From positions 1 to 58,256 of the forward strand of contig JALOOU010000017.1 in NCBI GenBank assembly GCA_025454255.1: DNA of 58,256 nt. Direction: 5' to 3'. Source of the DNA: Desulfobacterales bacterium. Lineage in GTDB: Bacteria > Desulfobacterota > Desulfobacteria > Desulfobacterales > SpSt-501. Below, one piece after another: positions 50,442 through 58,115 of the stretch. Both the position numbers and the translations under genes were made by a program. Below the pieces are notes generated by a model. The model had not been told where the DNA came from. It was given only the letters and a program-made list of their open reading frames with translations, and made no database searches. Position 1 is the first letter of the stretch, and each line of letters starts with the position of its first letter.

Positions 50442-51638
50442 CTAGGCCGGCGAATCGGCCTTGACCGCCAGCCCGATCTGCCGGCCGAATTCCCGGCAGG
50501 ACTCCACCTGCTGCTTCTCGGGCACGAACTGGATCTTAAGCCCCGGCTGGATAAGGGGGATGCCCATCTGCGTCAGTTCGGCTTCGAGCAGCTTCACGGC
50601 CTCCCCGCTCCAGCCGTAGGAGCCGAAGGCGGCGCCGATTTTGTTTTTGGGTTTGAGGCCTTTCATGTAGCAGAGGAAATCGGCCAGACTGGGGTAGAGC
50701 CCGTTGTTCAAGGTGGGCGATCCGACCACGACCGCCCGGGCATCGAACAGCTCGGTCATCAGCTCGCTGCGGTGCCAGCCCCGCAGGCTGAGCGGCATGG
50801 ACTTGACCCCCTCGCCCAGAATCCCGGCGTGAATGGCCTCGGCCATCTTCTGGGTGCTCTTCCACATGGTGTCGTAGATGACGACCGCCTTCTTCTCCGG
50901 CTCCTGCCGGCACCAGCGCTGGTAGGCGGCGATGATTTTTCCCGGGTCCTTGCGCCAGATCACCCCGTGGTCAGGGCAGATCATGCGAATGTCGAGTTTG
51001 AGCCCCAACACCTGCTGGATCAGTTTTTCGATCAACGGGGTGTAGAGCAGCAGAATGTTGGCGAAGTATTTCTTGGCGTGCGCCATGATGCGCTCGCCGA
51101 CCTCATCGTCGAACTTTTCCGGTCCGGCGTAGTGCTGGCCGAACCCGTCGCTGGAGAAGAGGATCCCGTCCTCCTTCAAAAAACTGAACATGCTGTCGGG
51201 CCAGTGCACCATGCGGGTTTCCAAGAAAACCAACGTACGCTTGCCCAGCTTCAGCTCCTCGCCGCTGCCGACCGGGCGGTAGTTCCATTTTTGAGAAAAA
51301 TGACGCGGCAGGTTTTTATGGCCCATTTTCGAGCAGATCAGCGGCGTCTCTTCTCCCACCCGGTGCATGACCCGCGCGAGGCTGCCGGTGTGGTCCGGTT
51401 CGGTGTGGTTGCTGACGACAAAATCTATTTTTCGCGGGTCGACGACGGCGGCGATGTTGTCGAGCAGCTGGTCGGCGAACTCCTTTTTGACGGAGTCGAT
51501 CAGGGCGATTTTTTCGTCCACGACCAGAAACGCGTTGTAGGTGGTTCCCAGGTCGGTCGAGTAGCCGTGAAAATCACGGATGTTCCAATCGGTCACGCCG
51601 ACGTCGTAAACACCGGGGGCAATCTGCACTGGGGCCAT
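50442..51638 (-). CDS. FprA-family A-type flavoprotein (oxygen/NO reductase)
   Basis: 398 aa: a metallo-beta-lactamase diiron domain (NHTEPDHTGSLARV with H/E/D ligands, PDHGVIW) and a C-terminal flavodoxin domain (VIYDTMWKSTQKMAEAI, VVVGSPTLNNGLYP, AAFGSYGWSGEAVKLLEAEL). These proteins reduce O2 to water or NO to N2O in anaerobes, using rubredoxin as donor. Rubredoxins are encoded just upstream. Unlike flavorubredoxin it has no fused rubredoxin domain. Confidence 0.93.
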   Translation of the reverse strand: MAPVQIAPGVYDVGVTDWNIRDFHGYSTDLGTTYNAFLVVDEKIALIDSVKKEFADQLLDNIAAVVDPRKIDFVVSNHTEPDHTGSLARVMHRVGEETPLICSKMGHKNLPRHFSQKWNYRPVGSGEELKLGKRTLVFLETRMVHWPDSMFSFLKEDGILFSSDGFGQHYAGPEKFDDEVGERIMAHAKKYFANILLLYTPLIEKLIQQVLGLKLDIRMICPDHGVIWRKDPGKIIAAYQRWCRQEPEKKAVVIYDTMWKSTQKMAEAIHAGILGEGVKSMPLSLRGWHRSELMTELFDARAVVVGSPTLNNGLYPSLADFLCYMKGLKPKNKIGAAFGSYGWSGEAVKLLEAELTQMGIPLIQPGLKIQFVPEKQQVESCREFGRQIGLAVKADSPA

Positions 51639-51711
51639 ACGTCACCTCGCTTTGAATTTTCGACTCTCCACCTTAATCACTCCGCCGGAAATCGCAACTA
51701 GCATCTCCAAT

Positions 51712-51766
51712 GCAAATGCCCTTGTCCTTCCGCCGGGTTGTCGGGCGGAAAGCCAGGGGCATTTGC
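51712..51766. repeat. Long inverted repeat between rubredoxin and FprA genes
   Basis: Outer arms GCAAATGCCC / GGGCATTTGC (10 bp, perfect) and inner arms TTCCGCC / GGCGGAA frame a short loop. It sits in the 160-bp gap between the rubredoxin gene and FprA, so it could be a terminator, an attenuator or a mobile-repeat relic. No T-run follows on the - strand. Confidence 0.5.
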
Positions 51767-51798
51767 GATTCGGTTGCGGGTCGTTGCGTTTTTTCCGA

Positions 51799-51960
51799 TC
51801 AGGCCTCTTTCGCGAAATCCGCCTTCGAGGCGCCGCACACCGGGCACTCCCAGCTGTCCGGGACTTTTTCGAAGGGGGTGCCGGGTTTGACGCCGTTGTC
51901 CGGATCGCCTTGGGCCGGGTCGTAAATGTAGCCGCACACCTGACACACATACCTGTCCAT
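51799..51960 (-). CDS. Rubredoxin
   Basis: 53-aa classical rubredoxin: [19 protein letters not shown] with C6 and C9, and [13 protein letters not shown] with the second pair. AAGGAGG before ATG 51960 confirms the start. Likely the electron donor to FprA, encoded 161 bp downstream. Confidence 0.93.
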   Translation of the reverse strand: MDRYVCQVCGYIYDPAQGDPDNGVKPGTPFEKVPDSWECPVCGASKADFAKEA

Positions 51961-52062
51961 GCGTTGATCCTCCTTGTGATGGGAAATAGGGTTGATGAAA
52001 CGGGTTGACGCGTAGCGCGAAATTAAATACCGCTGAATCCCGCCTCGCCGGGATGACCGCTG

Positions 52063-52275
52063 TCAGGCCGACTGCTCGTCCTTGACCGATCCCGGGCCGG
52101 CCAGCGGCTTGAACATTCGTTTGCCGGCGCCGCACACCGGGCAGCACCACTCCTCCCCCAGGTCCTTGAACTGGGTCCCCTTGGGCACCTTGCCGCGGCG
52201 GTCGCCGCGGTCGGGGTCATACAAGCAGCCGCAGTTGACGGTTTGGCACTGATACATCTCTTCGGGTTTTCCCAT
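52063..52275 (-). CDS. Rubredoxin-like protein (C-x4-C type)
   Basis: 70 aa: YQCQTVNCGCLYDPDRGDRRG, in which the first cysteine pair is spaced C-x4-C instead of C-x2-C, and WCCPVCGAGKRMF supplies the second pair. This spacing matches the type II rubredoxin reported from Desulfovibrio. An extra tail of about 18 residues follows. It sits between the classical rubredoxin and the FMN/ArsC fusion. Confidence 0.85.
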   Translation of the reverse strand: MGKPEEMYQCQTVNCGCLYDPDRGDRRGKVPKGTQFKDLGEEWCCPVCGAGKRMFKPLAGPGSVKDEQSA

Positions 52276-52302
52276 GGCCGCGCCTCCGAAGGAAATTTTC
52301 TA

Positions 52303-53277
52303 TCACGCCGCGATGGCGCTGATCAACTCTTTGACACGCAGCTCGATCTCATCGCGCACCCGGCGCATGACCTCGGGCGGTTGCCCGGCCGGGTCCGGCA
52401 GCTCCCAGTCCCGGCGATCGGCCCCGGGGACCACGGGGCAGCGGTCGCCGCAGCCCATGGTGATGATCGTATGCGGCGCTCCCTGGGCCATGGCGGCGTC
52501 GATGCCCTGGGGTTTGCGGAACCCCACGTCGATGCCGATTTCGGCCATGGCCTTCGCCATGTCGGGGTTGATCTCCCCGGCGGGCTCGCTGCCGCCGGTG
52601 GCGACATCGAGCCGGCTGCCGGCCAGGTGCTGAGCGAAGGCCCCCGCCATCTGGCTGCGGCAGGCGTTCTGGCGGCACAAAAAAAGCACCCGCCGCCGGG
52701 GGGTGTAGTGGGCCATGAGCGCCGCCACCGCCTGCTCCACCTCCTCGCGGACGCTGGGGTGGTCGGCCATGTCCTTCGGGCCTTCGATCCCCCGGTAGAG
52801 CAGGCTGCCCTCGAAGCGGGCGTCGATGGCGTCGAAAAAGTACTTGGTGGTGAGGTGCAGCCCTTCGAAAAGGGTTTTGCCGCGCGTGGCGGCGACGCTC
52901 AGCAGAAAGCCGCGGCGCGTCGATTTGAGCGGGTCGCTGAGCTTCAGTCGGTACTTGCGCGCCCAAAAGGTCTGGCAGCGGTCCACCAGCGCTTTGAGCT
53001 GGGAGGTCATGTTGTAGAAAAAGATCGGTGTCGCTAGCACCACGACCTCGGCCTGCCGCAGCAGCCCGTAGATTTCGGCCGCCATGTCGTCATCGATCGG
53101 GCAGGTGCCTTTCCGCTCGCAGACCACGTACTCCTTGCAGGGCAGAATGTTGCGCTCGGCCACCTGGATCATCCGCGTGGATGCCCCTCTCTGCTCCGCC
53201 GCCTGCAGAAAGGTGGTGAGTAGGTAGTTCGTGTTGCCCTTTTTGCGGGGGCTGCCTTGCAGGCCGAGGATCAACAT
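52303..53277 (-). CDS. FMN reductase / arsenate-reductase (LMW phosphatase) fusion
   Basis: About 324 aa in two domains. Residues to about 190: NAD(P)H-dependent FMN reductase / iron-sulfur flavoprotein type (LILGLQGSPRKKGNTNYLL, VVVLATPIFFYNMTSQLKALVDR) with cysteines in ILPCKEYVVCERKGTC. From about 200: low-molecular-weight phosphatase of the thioredoxin-type ArsC class (VLFLCRQNACRSQMAGAFAQHL, ATGGSEPAGEINPDM, ITMGCGDRCPVVPGADRRDWELPDPAG). The fusion suggests flavin-coupled reduction of a thiol or metalloid. ATG 53277 is preferred; ATG 53304 would overlap the cytochrome gene. Confidence 0.85.
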   Translation of the reverse strand: MLILGLQGSPRKKGNTNYLLTTFLQAAEQRGASTRMIQVAERNILPCKEYVVCERKGTCPIDDDMAAEIYGLLRQAEVVVLATPIFFYNMTSQLKALVDRCQTFWARKYRLKLSDPLKSTRRGFLLSVAATRGKTLFEGLHLTTKYFFDAIDARFEGSLLYRGIEGPKDMADHPSVREEVEQAVAALMAHYTPRRRVLFLCRQNACRSQMAGAFAQHLAGSRLDVATGGSEPAGEINPDMAKAMAEIGIDVGFRKPQGIDAAMAQGAPHTIITMGCGDRCPVVPGADRRDWELPDPAGQPPEVMRRVRDEIELRVKELISAIAA

Positions 53278-53290
53278 GGGGCGCGCCTTT

Positions 53291-53650
53291 TCATCCCTTG
53301 ACATGGCAGGTGGTGCAGGTGGTCGGTCCGCCCTTTTCGCCGGCCTGCCGCTTTTCCTTGTGGCACTTGGTGCACAGGCTGTTCATGACCTCTTTCTTGG
53401 CGAGCTTCCCTTCGGCTTTGAGCGCCTCGATCGCCCCCGGCACCTGGGGGAACTTGACGTGGCACAGGTTGCAGTCCGCAAGCGCCAGCTGGTGCTGCAG
53501 GTGGGGAAAGGGGACCTTGCCGCTGGCGCCGCCCTCGAGTTGCATGTCGGCTGCCCCGGGGTTCTGCGGCGGAGCCGCCAGAGCGGCAAGGCATCCGGCC
53601 GCCAGAAGCGCCAGCGATGCCAGCACCCGCCCTTTGACTGTTCGCATCAT
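53291..53650 (-). CDS. Small triheme cytochrome c (class III, c7-like)
   Basis: 119 aa with an N-terminal export signal (VLASLALLAAGCLAALA) and three CxxCH heme motifs: CNLCH, CTKCH and CTTCH (the last near the C-terminus). FPHLQHQ supplies possible sixth ligands. Periplasmic electron carrier. The stop lies within the upstream alternative start of the FMN/ArsC gene. Confidence 0.88.
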   Translation of the reverse strand: MMRTVKGRVLASLALLAAGCLAALAAPPQNPGAADMQLEGGASGKVPFPHLQHQLALADCNLCHVKFPQVPGAIEALKAEGKLAKKEVMNSLCTKCHKEKRQAGEKGGPTTCTTCHVKG

Positions 53651-53720
53651 TGCTTGATTCCCCGGCCTGCTGCTCGCTGTCGCGGCGTCGGCGGCATCGT
53701 CTTCGCCCCGATTGAGGCGA

Positions 53721-53936
53721 TCAGCGCGGCGAGAGGCTCTTGCCCTCCCCGGATAGCTGGCATTGCGTGAAGTCGATCGGCTTGCCGCACTTGCCGCATT
53801 TGTGCGGGCGGTCGAACTCGTCGGAAAAGATCTCCTTCTCGGCGCCGCACGCGGGGCAGTTGCAGGAGAAGGATTTCAAGCTTTTAAAGTTGGCATAACC
53901 GGGGCAGTGCTGCGGGGTGGTCTTCTCGATAGCCAT
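53721..53936 (-). CDS. Small double zinc-ribbon protein with CPG start motif
   Basis: 71 aa: HCPGYANFK, then CNCPACGAEKEIF and HKCGKCGKPIDF. Its N-terminal layout (CPG-x-n-CPxCG...CGxCG-x-n-F) is shared with the N-terminus of the HD protein at 57336. Probably metal-binding; function unknown. Confidence 0.7.
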   Translation of the reverse strand: MAIEKTTPQHCPGYANFKSLKSFSCNCPACGAEKEIFSDEFDRPHKCGKCGKPIDFTQCQLSGEGKSLSPR

Positions 53937-53973
53937 CGTTGCCTCCCAAGGTTGAGTAATGGTTTGTCAGAGC

Positions 53974-54411
53974 TCAGGCTCCCAGCTTTTTGGCGAGCTG
54001 TCGCCCGTATTCCTGAGCCATCTGGACGCCGCCCCCGAGCGCGCTTGACTTGAGTCTGAGGCAGTCGCCGACCATGTCCATTTTCAGCACATGCGTCATG
54101 GTTTGAAAGATCCGGTCGTTGGCCTCCCCGCTCCACCCGAAGGCGCCGAAGGCGCCGCCGGGCTTTTTCTCCAGCCCGGCTTTTTCCGTCAGGAACAAAA
54201 ACGTCTTCATCGCCTGGAGCATGTCGCCGTGGTAGGTAGGGGAGCCGAAGGCGTAGCCGTCGTAGCCGGCGAGAGCCGATTCGTTCTGGATGGTCTTCAC
54301 GTTGACGACATCGGCCTGGTGCCCGGCGAATCTCACCCCCTCGGCAATCAGATCCGCAATCTGCTGAGTCTCTCCGGTACGGGTGGCATAGGCGATGAGA
54401 ACTTTGCCCAT
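53974..54411 (-). CDS. Flavodoxin
   Basis: 145-aa FMN electron carrier: VLIAYATRTGETQQIADLIAEG (phosphate loop TRTGET), YAFGSPTYHGDMLQAM and GAFGAFGWSGEANDRIFQ. It resembles the flavodoxin half of FprA. GGAGG precedes ATG 54411; the longer frame to 54621 overlaps the next small gene and is not used. Confidence 0.9.
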   Translation of the reverse strand: MGKVLIAYATRTGETQQIADLIAEGVRFAGHQADVVNVKTIQNESALAGYDGYAFGSPTYHGDMLQAMKTFLFLTEKAGLEKKPGGAFGAFGWSGEANDRIFQTMTHVLKMDMVGDCLRLKSSALGGGVQMAQEYGRQLAKKLGA

Positions 54412-54445
54412 GGGTGAACCTCCATTCGTCGCCCGCGGCGCGCTC

Positions 54446-54613
54446 TTACGGTTTGGGCCTGCCGATGCGGGGATCGACCCCTTGGGCGGCGCAGTCGGGC
54501 GTGTAGCAGGTGTTGTCCAGAAATTCGCATTTTTGCTTGCACGACGGGCACTGGTCCGGATGCGAATCCGCGTCGAACATGTACCCGCAATTGGAGCATT
54601 TCCAACTTGGCAT
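54446..54613 (-). CDS. Small rubredoxin/rubrerythrin-tail-like protein
   Basis: 55 aa: MPSWKCSNCGYMFDADSH, DQCPSCKQKCEFLDN, then CYTPDC. The first two CxxC pairs are as in the rubredoxin domain of rubrerythrin; two more cysteines follow. GGAGGTG precedes ATG 54613. It may accept electrons or bind iron/zinc. Confidence 0.8.
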   Translation of the reverse strand: MPSWKCSNCGYMFDADSHPDQCPSCKQKCEFLDNTCYTPDCAAQGVDPRIGRPKP

Positions 54614-54753
54614 GGTGTCACCTCCAGCGCCGAGGTCCAGATGCCCTGCCTCGGCGATATTCTGAATTCACTGCGGCACGCCGGCGGAAACGGCTGCCGC
54701 CGGCCCCGGTGCGCGATGCCACTCCCGGGGCCATGCGGGCATGCGCGCGAGGG

Positions 54754-55128
54754 CTACGCCTTCCACAGGCCATGCAGGTTGCAGTACTCCCGGGCGGTGA
54801 CCTGGTCGCCCTTGACGCAGAAAACGGCCTCCGGCGCCTGACCCGGTTTGAGAAACTGCCGGTAGAGCTTGCCGTCGACGATGAGCTCGACCCACTCGAT
54901 CCAGTGTTTTTCCTCCATCGGGTGGGCGACGCTGCCGACCTTCACCTTGAATCCGTCGGCGGTCTTTTCGACGACCGGAACATGCTTCTCCTTGGCGGCG
55001 TCCACCGTGTTCTCCTTGAAACGCTTCATCGGTTGTCCGCAGCACACCAGCTCCCCCGCGCCGCCGTGGAGCACCTCTACGATGTTGCCGCACAGCTCAC
55101 ATTTGTAGACTTCAAGTCGTTCTGCCAT
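54754..55128 (-). CDS. dfx: Desulfoferrodoxin (superoxide reductase)
   Basis: 124-aa two-iron superoxide reductase. Center I (desulforedoxin-like): C10, C13, C29, C30. Center II ligands: His in EKHVPVV and in [15 protein letters not shown], with Cys and His in EYCNLHGLW at the end. The E-K-H triad near 48 is typical of superoxide reductases. AAGGAG precedes ATG 55128. Confidence 0.95.
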   Translation of the reverse strand: MAERLEVYKCELCGNIVEVLHGGAGELVCCGQPMKRFKENTVDAAKEKHVPVVEKTADGFKVKVGSVAHPMEEKHWIEWVELIVDGKLYRQFLKPGQAPEAVFCVKGDQVTAREYCNLHGLWKA

Positions 55129-55166
55129 TGCAGGTCTCCTTTCGCAGGTGTTCAGTGAAGTGGATG

Positions 55167-55742
55167 TTACCAGTTCTCCCCCAAAAGCTCGAAGTGGGCC
55201 TGCGGGTGAACGCAGGCCGGGCACAACTCGGGCGCGCTCAGCCCCGTGTGCAGGTAGCCGCAGTTGCGGCAGCGCCAGGTGACCTGCGTGTCGCGCTTGA
55301 ACACGCGACCGGCCGCGATGTTGGCGGCCAGGTCAAGGAAGCGCTTTTCATGCTGCTTTTCGGCGATCGATATGGCACGGAAGGCGGCGGCGACATCCTT
55401 GAATCCCTCTTCCGCGGCGATTTGGGCGAAGCCGGGGTACATGCTCGTGTGCTCGTGGTGCTCGCCGGCCGCTGCGGCCTTGAGGTTTTCAATCGTCGTT
55501 GCGATCACCCCTGCGGGGAAGGCGCAGGCGATCTCGACCTCGCCGCCCTCCAGGAACTTGAAAAAGCGTTTTCCATGCTCCTTTTCCTGGTCGGCTGTTT
55601 CGGTGAAGATGTCCGCAATCTGAACAAAGCCCTCCTTGCGGGCCTGGCCGGCAGCATAGGTGTAGCGGTTGCGGGCTTGGGATTCGCCTGCAAAAGAGGT
55701 CAATAGGTTCTTTTCGGTGCGGGTTCCTTTCAACTTCGACAT
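55167..55742 (-). CDS. rbr: Rubrerythrin
   Basis: 191-aa peroxidase: ferritin-like diiron domain ([58 protein letters not shown]) and C-terminal rubredoxin domain ([20 protein letters not shown]). Reduces hydrogen peroxide in anaerobes. ATG 55742 has GGAGG upstream, overlapping the stop of the preceding small gene. Confidence 0.96.
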   Translation of the reverse strand: MSKLKGTRTEKNLLTSFAGESQARNRYTYAAGQARKEGFVQIADIFTETADQEKEHGKRFFKFLEGGEVEIACAFPAGVIATTIENLKAAAAGEHHEHTSMYPGFAQIAAEEGFKDVAAAFRAISIAEKQHEKRFLDLAANIAAGRVFKRDTQVTWRCRNCGYLHTGLSAPELCPACVHPQAHFELLGENW

Positions 55743-55745
55743 CAA

Positions 55746-55997
55746 TCATCCTCCATCTGAGTTTTTTAGGGTTTTCGTGAATTCTTGCGTCTCTTCATCC
55801 GACCACCATCCTTTGCGGATGTGGTTGTGCTTTTCATTCTCGGCGAGTTTTTTCAGCTTGAAGGCGGAATCCCGCAGCACGCCGAATAGAATGCCGCAGC
55901 CGTTGTCTTCGCGGTCGCTGTCGCCCTGGTCTGCCAAGGCGATCATCTCTTCGACCAACTGCAAAGTTTTGACGATGTGCAGGCTGCAGGGCCTCAC
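55746..55997 (-). CDS. Small conserved-looking protein upstream of rubrerythrin
   Basis: 83 aa from GTG 55997, which has GGAGAG six bases upstream and follows the sigma-54 promoter by about 46 bp. Sequence features: HIVKTLQLVEEMIALADQGD, an acidic hinge DSDREDNGCG and KLKKLAENEKHNHIRKGWW. Helical, with a single Cys near each end. An ATG at 56045 is at or before the transcription start and is rejected. I recall similar proteins beside rubrerythrin in related bacteria, but no function. Confidence 0.65.
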   Translation of the reverse strand: MRPCSLHIVKTLQLVEEMIALADQGDSDREDNGCGILFGVLRDSAFKLKKLAENEKHNHIRKGWWSDEETQEFTKTLKNSDGG

Positions 55998-56053
55998 GGC
56001 AGCTCTCCGGGCGCCAGTGTCGCTGAGCGGTTGCGGCGCACGCAACGCTTCTA

Positions 56054-56069
56054 CGCAAATGGCGTGCCA
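56054..56069 (-). promoter_or_regulatory. Sigma-54 promoter P3 before the rubrerythrin group
   Basis: On the - strand TGGCACGCCATTTGCG, a near-perfect -24/-12 match (TGGCACG-N4-TTGC). Predicted start near 56043. The rubrerythrin-dfx group is the obvious target. Confidence 0.85.
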
Positions 56070-56251
56070 CCAGAGGCCGGAACGCCGCTTTTTCGAAATC
56101 TCTTTTTTTCTATAGGGTTAAAATGCGTATCGGGCGCAGCGGCAAGGATCCGCGGCCGGCATGTCCCGCGCGCTCCCGAGACAGGCAGGGTTGCGCCGGT
56201 CTGCGGTGTGCAGGCGCTGCGCGAACAAACCAGCCATATCACAGCACATAG

Positions 56252-56265
56252 CGGATTGCAATCCG
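56252..56265. promoter_or_regulatory. Palindrome CGGATTGCAATCCG
   Basis: A perfect 14-bp palindrome about 200 bp upstream of P3, possible activator site. It lies in the gene-free stretch 56070-56560. Confidence 0.35.
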
Positions 56266-56280
56266 GTCTCACGGCGCATC

Positions 56281-56300
56281 TTGAAACAGATCTGTCTCAA
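56281..56300. promoter_or_regulatory. 20-bp dyad, candidate enhancer site for P3
   Basis: TTGAAACAGATCTGTCTCAA reads as its own complement with one mismatched pair. It is about 235 bp upstream of the P3 -12 element, within the range for enhancer-binding proteins. The rest of 56070-56560 shows no gene. Confidence 0.5.
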
Positions 56301-56560
56301 AACACAGTGGATGGGCTCGTAAAAGGTCCCTGACGCCGACGATTTTGTAAACAGCCCAAGATCCAGGCGCGCGCCTTCTGTGTCGCGCCGCGGTTTCCGC
56401 CGCGGCGGGACGGCCGCGCGACTCGGGGTGAAGCGCAACGCCGATAGGGGGGCTTTTTTGCAGTCGTCACAGTCCAGCAGCTGGTAAACGACATCCGGCG
56501 GGCATTCGGAAAACTCGGTCCCGGCCGACGGATGCGGTCCGGGCCGCAGGTGATCGCGCC

Positions 56561-57331
56561 TCAGGCAGATGGCACCGGGCGCCGCTCCAGGATTTTCCCG
56601 CGCACCGAGACGACGACTTCCTCCATGGGGATCTTGGCCCCGGAGAGCTCCATGCCTTTGCGGACGATCATCGGCAGCGCCGCGCAGCAGGGAACCTCCA
56701 TCACCGCCGTTGTGATGCTGCGGATGCCGGAGAGCTTGCAGACCTGGGCGAACTTCTCGACATAGGCCTGGACGTTGTCGAACTTCGGGCAGCCCATCAT
56801 GACGCGCTTGCCTTTGAGCAGATCGCGGTGAAGGCCGGGGAAGGCCACCGCGACGCAGTCCGCCAGGACCAGAAGATCCGCCCCTTGCAGAAAAGGGGCC
56901 GTCGGCGGCACCAGCATGATCTGAATCGGCCAGTGGCTCAGGCCGGTCTGCACCGGACCGCCGGCCGGCTGCGGCTCTTCGGCGCCGGCGGCCGGGCCGC
57001 CGAAGCTTTGAACCATCCGCGCCGAAGGGCAGCCGCCGCCCGCCATCGGCAGCACCGCGGGGTGGGCGGCCGTGGATCGCTTTTGCTTCGCGCCCAGCAT
57101 CTGCTCGACGGCATGCTCGTCGAACTCGTCGGCCTCGCGTTCCACGATGGTCAAGGCCCCGGTCGGGCACTCCCCCAGACAGGCGCCCAAACCGTCGCAG
57201 TACAGGTCGGCGATCACGCGCGCCTTGCCGTCGATGATTTCCAGCGCGCCCTCGGCGCAGGCCGGCACGCAGTTGCCGCAGCCGTTGCAGAGCTCCTCGT
57301 CGATCTTTATGATCTTGCGAATCACTTTCAT
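56561..57331 (-). CDS. Ferredoxin-type protein with two [4Fe-4S] motifs and C-terminal domain
   Basis: 256 aa. N-terminal ferredoxin: CNGCGNCVPACAEGAL (C-x2-C-x2-C-x3-C) and YCDGLGACLGECPTGAL. The rest has cysteines in GGGCPSARM, GCPKFDNV and EVPCCAALP, and LVLADCVAVAFPG, an arrangement seen in ferredoxin-like proteins beside hcp in anaerobes. ATG 57331 lies 4 bp after the HD gene. May feed electrons to Hcp. Confidence 0.85.
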   Translation of the reverse strand: MKVIRKIIKIDEELCNGCGNCVPACAEGALEIIDGKARVIADLYCDGLGACLGECPTGALTIVEREADEFDEHAVEQMLGAKQKRSTAAHPAVLPMAGGGCPSARMVQSFGGPAAGAEEPQPAGGPVQTGLSHWPIQIMLVPPTAPFLQGADLLVLADCVAVAFPGLHRDLLKGKRVMMGCPKFDNVQAYVEKFAQVCKLSGIRSITTAVMEVPCCAALPMIVRKGMELSGAKIPMEEVVVSVRGKILERRPVPSA

Positions 57332-57335
57332 GGCG

Positions 57336-58043
57336 TCACCTCGATGAATCCAGAAGTTCCCGCGCCGCGCTGCGCCCGGCGGCGGTCGAAAACGATTGCT
57401 CCATGCGCGCGGAGAGCCGGCCAACGCCCGGCGCCGCGGAGGCCGACTCCTGCTGCAGGGCCTCCAGGCGGACGGCATCCGCCACGACCCGGAAATTGAG
57501 GCTCTCCTCGGGTCGGGGGGCGTCCCGGCGGGAAATGATGTCGCAGACCTCGGCGATCAGCTCCTCCCGGGCGCCCAGTTTTCCCAGGATCGTCCGTGCC
57601 GGGGATAGGTCCGGGGCGTCGGTCGGCGCGGCGGCCGGCCGGCCGAGATCGTGCAGGTAGGCGGCGGACAGGATCACCGCCATATTGCCCTGCTCGGCTT
57701 TGCCGATGCGCTCCGCGTAGCGGGCCACCCGTCCCGCGCGGCCGATGCGTGTGAAATCGGTTTTGAGCCAGCGTTTCATTTCAACCGCCACCCGGTCCTT
57801 CAGCAGCGCTTCCTTCTGGGCGGCCAGCCCCTCGGGCAGGGTGCCCAGGCACTGCTCGGCATAGGGGCAGTAGGCTGCGCAGCCGAAGTCCATCTGCGGG
57901 TTGACGAACCGGTGTCCGCAGGCCCCGCACTTTCGCGCCGTGTCGTCCTTGAAAAACTCGACCGGCCGGCCGCACTGGGGGCATTCGGTCTCAAAAATCG
58001 CCCCCGGTTTCCAATATTGCATGTCCTGGCCGGGGCATTTCAT
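57336..58043 (-). CDS. Zinc-ribbon / HD-domain phosphohydrolase-like protein
   Basis: 235 aa. N-terminus: KCPGQDMQYWKPG, CPQCGRPVEF, CGACGHRF and CAAYCPYAEQC, a metal-binding ribbon set like that of the 71-aa protein at 53721. HD domain: LSAAYLHDLGRP with the HD pair, plus AEVCDIISRRD. It could bind or cleave a nucleotide. Followed by the ferredoxin gene. Confidence 0.75.
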   Translation of the reverse strand: MKCPGQDMQYWKPGAIFETECPQCGRPVEFFKDDTARKCGACGHRFVNPQMDFGCAAYCPYAEQCLGTLPEGLAAQKEALLKDRVAVEMKRWLKTDFTRIGRAGRVARYAERIGKAEQGNMAVILSAAYLHDLGRPAAAPTDAPDLSPARTILGKLGAREELIAEVCDIISRRDAPRPEESLNFRVVADAVRLEALQQESASAAPGVGRLSARMEQSFSTAAGRSAARELLDSSR

Positions 58044-58070
58044 CTTTCGCTCCTCTCTGAATCAAGTGTA

Positions 58071-58094
58071 CCGGGCCCCAGTGCCGGGGCCCGG
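58071..58094. terminator. Strong hairpin after hcp
   Basis: CCGGGCCCC-agtgcc-GGGGCCCGG, a 9-bp perfect stem just after the hcp stop. No T-run follows, so it may stop transcription only partly or protect mRNA ends. Confidence 0.5.
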
Positions 58095-58115
58095 GTCGGC
58101 GGTCCGCGCCCGAAG

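Noticed and set aside
51639..51798. Sigma-54 promoter before FprA (TGGAGATGCTAGTTGC)
   Set aside because: GG and GC are 13 bp apart, one too many, and the -24 element is poor.
48404..58043. Several long antisense frames across the redox island
   Set aside because: All mirror strong genes on the other strand and have repetitive, low-complexity translations.
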